From positions 8,246,001 through 8,310,000 of the forward strand of contig OU612069.1 in assembly GCA_914767715.1 (NCBI GenBank): 64,000 nt of DNA, read 5' to 3'. This document shows positions 63,989 through 64,000 of this stretch, piece after piece (within the stretch, counting starts at the first letter, position 1; every line of letters starts with the position of its first letter). This DNA is from Membranipora membranacea (taxonomy: Eukaryota; Bryozoa; Gymnolaemata; Cheilostomatida; Membraniporidae). The notes below the pieces were generated by a model that was not told the origin of the DNA, searched no databases, and saw nothing but the letters and a program-made list of their open reading frames with translations. Both the position numbers and the translations under genes were made by a program.

Positions 63989-64000
63989 AACCTGGCTGCT
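63989..64000 (+). repeat. Partial monomer at the window edge
   Basis: The last 12 bases, aacctggctgct, are the start of monomer 192. The array therefore continues beyond the window. The window also begins in mid-array, at an arbitrary phase. Confidence 0.97.

Larger units (their letters stand above)
1..64000 (+). repeat. 335-bp satellite DNA array, 191 full monomers
   Basis: The same 335-bp sequence recurs head to tail from the first to the last base, always in one orientation. The window opens at the phase beginning aacctggctg, and that word recurs every 335 bp apart from a few point variants. The first and last monomer starts (1 and 63989) differ by 191 x 335 + 3, and the eight indels I located sum to +3, so nothing else is hidden in the array. 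The consensus is about 40.6% GC, with A-rich and T-rich tracts and about 12 CpG sites. Arrays of this size and regularity are typical of eukaryotic centromeric or heterochromatic satellites. No ribosomal RNA gene or other unique sequence is present, so an rDNA spacer subrepeat is unlikely. The family is not recognised by name. Confidence 0.98.

Noticed and set aside
1-64000. CRISPR array
   Set aside because: The repeat occupies the entire period; there are no unique spacers between short repeats, no leader and no cas genes.
1-64000. Ribosomal DNA spacer subrepeats or a tandem gene family
   Set aside because: No rRNA, 5S, histone or other gene sequence occurs anywhere in 64 kb; every base belongs to the 335-bp unit.
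1-64000. Pure assembly artefact from repeating one read segment
   Set aside because: Artificial repetition would give exact copies. Instead there are many private substitutions, nested HORs and diverged block copies. Local collapse or duplication errors in the array still cannot be excluded without reads.

Overview
The whole 64 kb window is one uninterrupted tandem array of a 335-bp satellite DNA. It holds 191 complete head-to-tail monomers plus the first 12 bases of a 192nd (63989-64000). All monomers have the same orientation. I found no protein-coding gene, RNA gene, transposon, CRISPR array, inversion, gap or unique sequence. If the monomer is opened at the phase in which the window begins, its consensus is about 40.6% GC, with hand counts of A 111, C 85, G 51 and T 88. 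The array points to a eukaryotic genome, in centromeric, pericentromeric or other constitutive heterochromatin. The species cannot be recognised from the sequence alone, and I do not match the monomer to a named family.

Monomer length is very stable. I account for eight indels in 64 kb: +1 and -1 in the monomer at 3686, +1 near 7863, -1 near 9966, +2 near 17115, +1 near 27970, +1 near 30650 and -1 near 41788. They sum to +3, exactly the offset seen between the first and last monomers. Variation is otherwise scattered single-base substitution, commonly a few per monomer.

The substitutions are shared at fixed multiples of 335 bp, which reveals a patchwork of local higher-order repeats (HORs). 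They are: an 8-monomer unit in two copies (671-6030); a monomer twin at 9382-10050; a 5-monomer then 4-monomer unit (11056-14070); a 13-monomer unit in two copies (17758-26467); a large family of related superblocks A (25798-32834, 21 monomers), B (32835-36184, 10 monomers) and C (36185-43553, 22 monomers); 3-monomer units at 43554-46568 and 48579-50588; and dispersed 4-monomer blocks at 51594/57624 and 47909/55279. An A/T dimorphism at monomer position 204 runs through the array and gives a near-regular T-A-A triplet pattern from about 59.3 to 62.3 kb. No single HOR is fixed across the window, which fits repeated unequal exchange, deletion and local amplification.

The minus strand carries a 66-codon open frame in most monomers. 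It starts at TTG rather than ATG, is closed by stop codons or frameshifts in many copies, and some of those stops have been amplified with their HOR units. I treat it as a by-product of sequence identity. Features that might bear on function are five short perfect dyads per monomer, A/T-tracts, a length near two nucleosome repeats, and CpG content that is not depleted although many variants look like CpG deamination.
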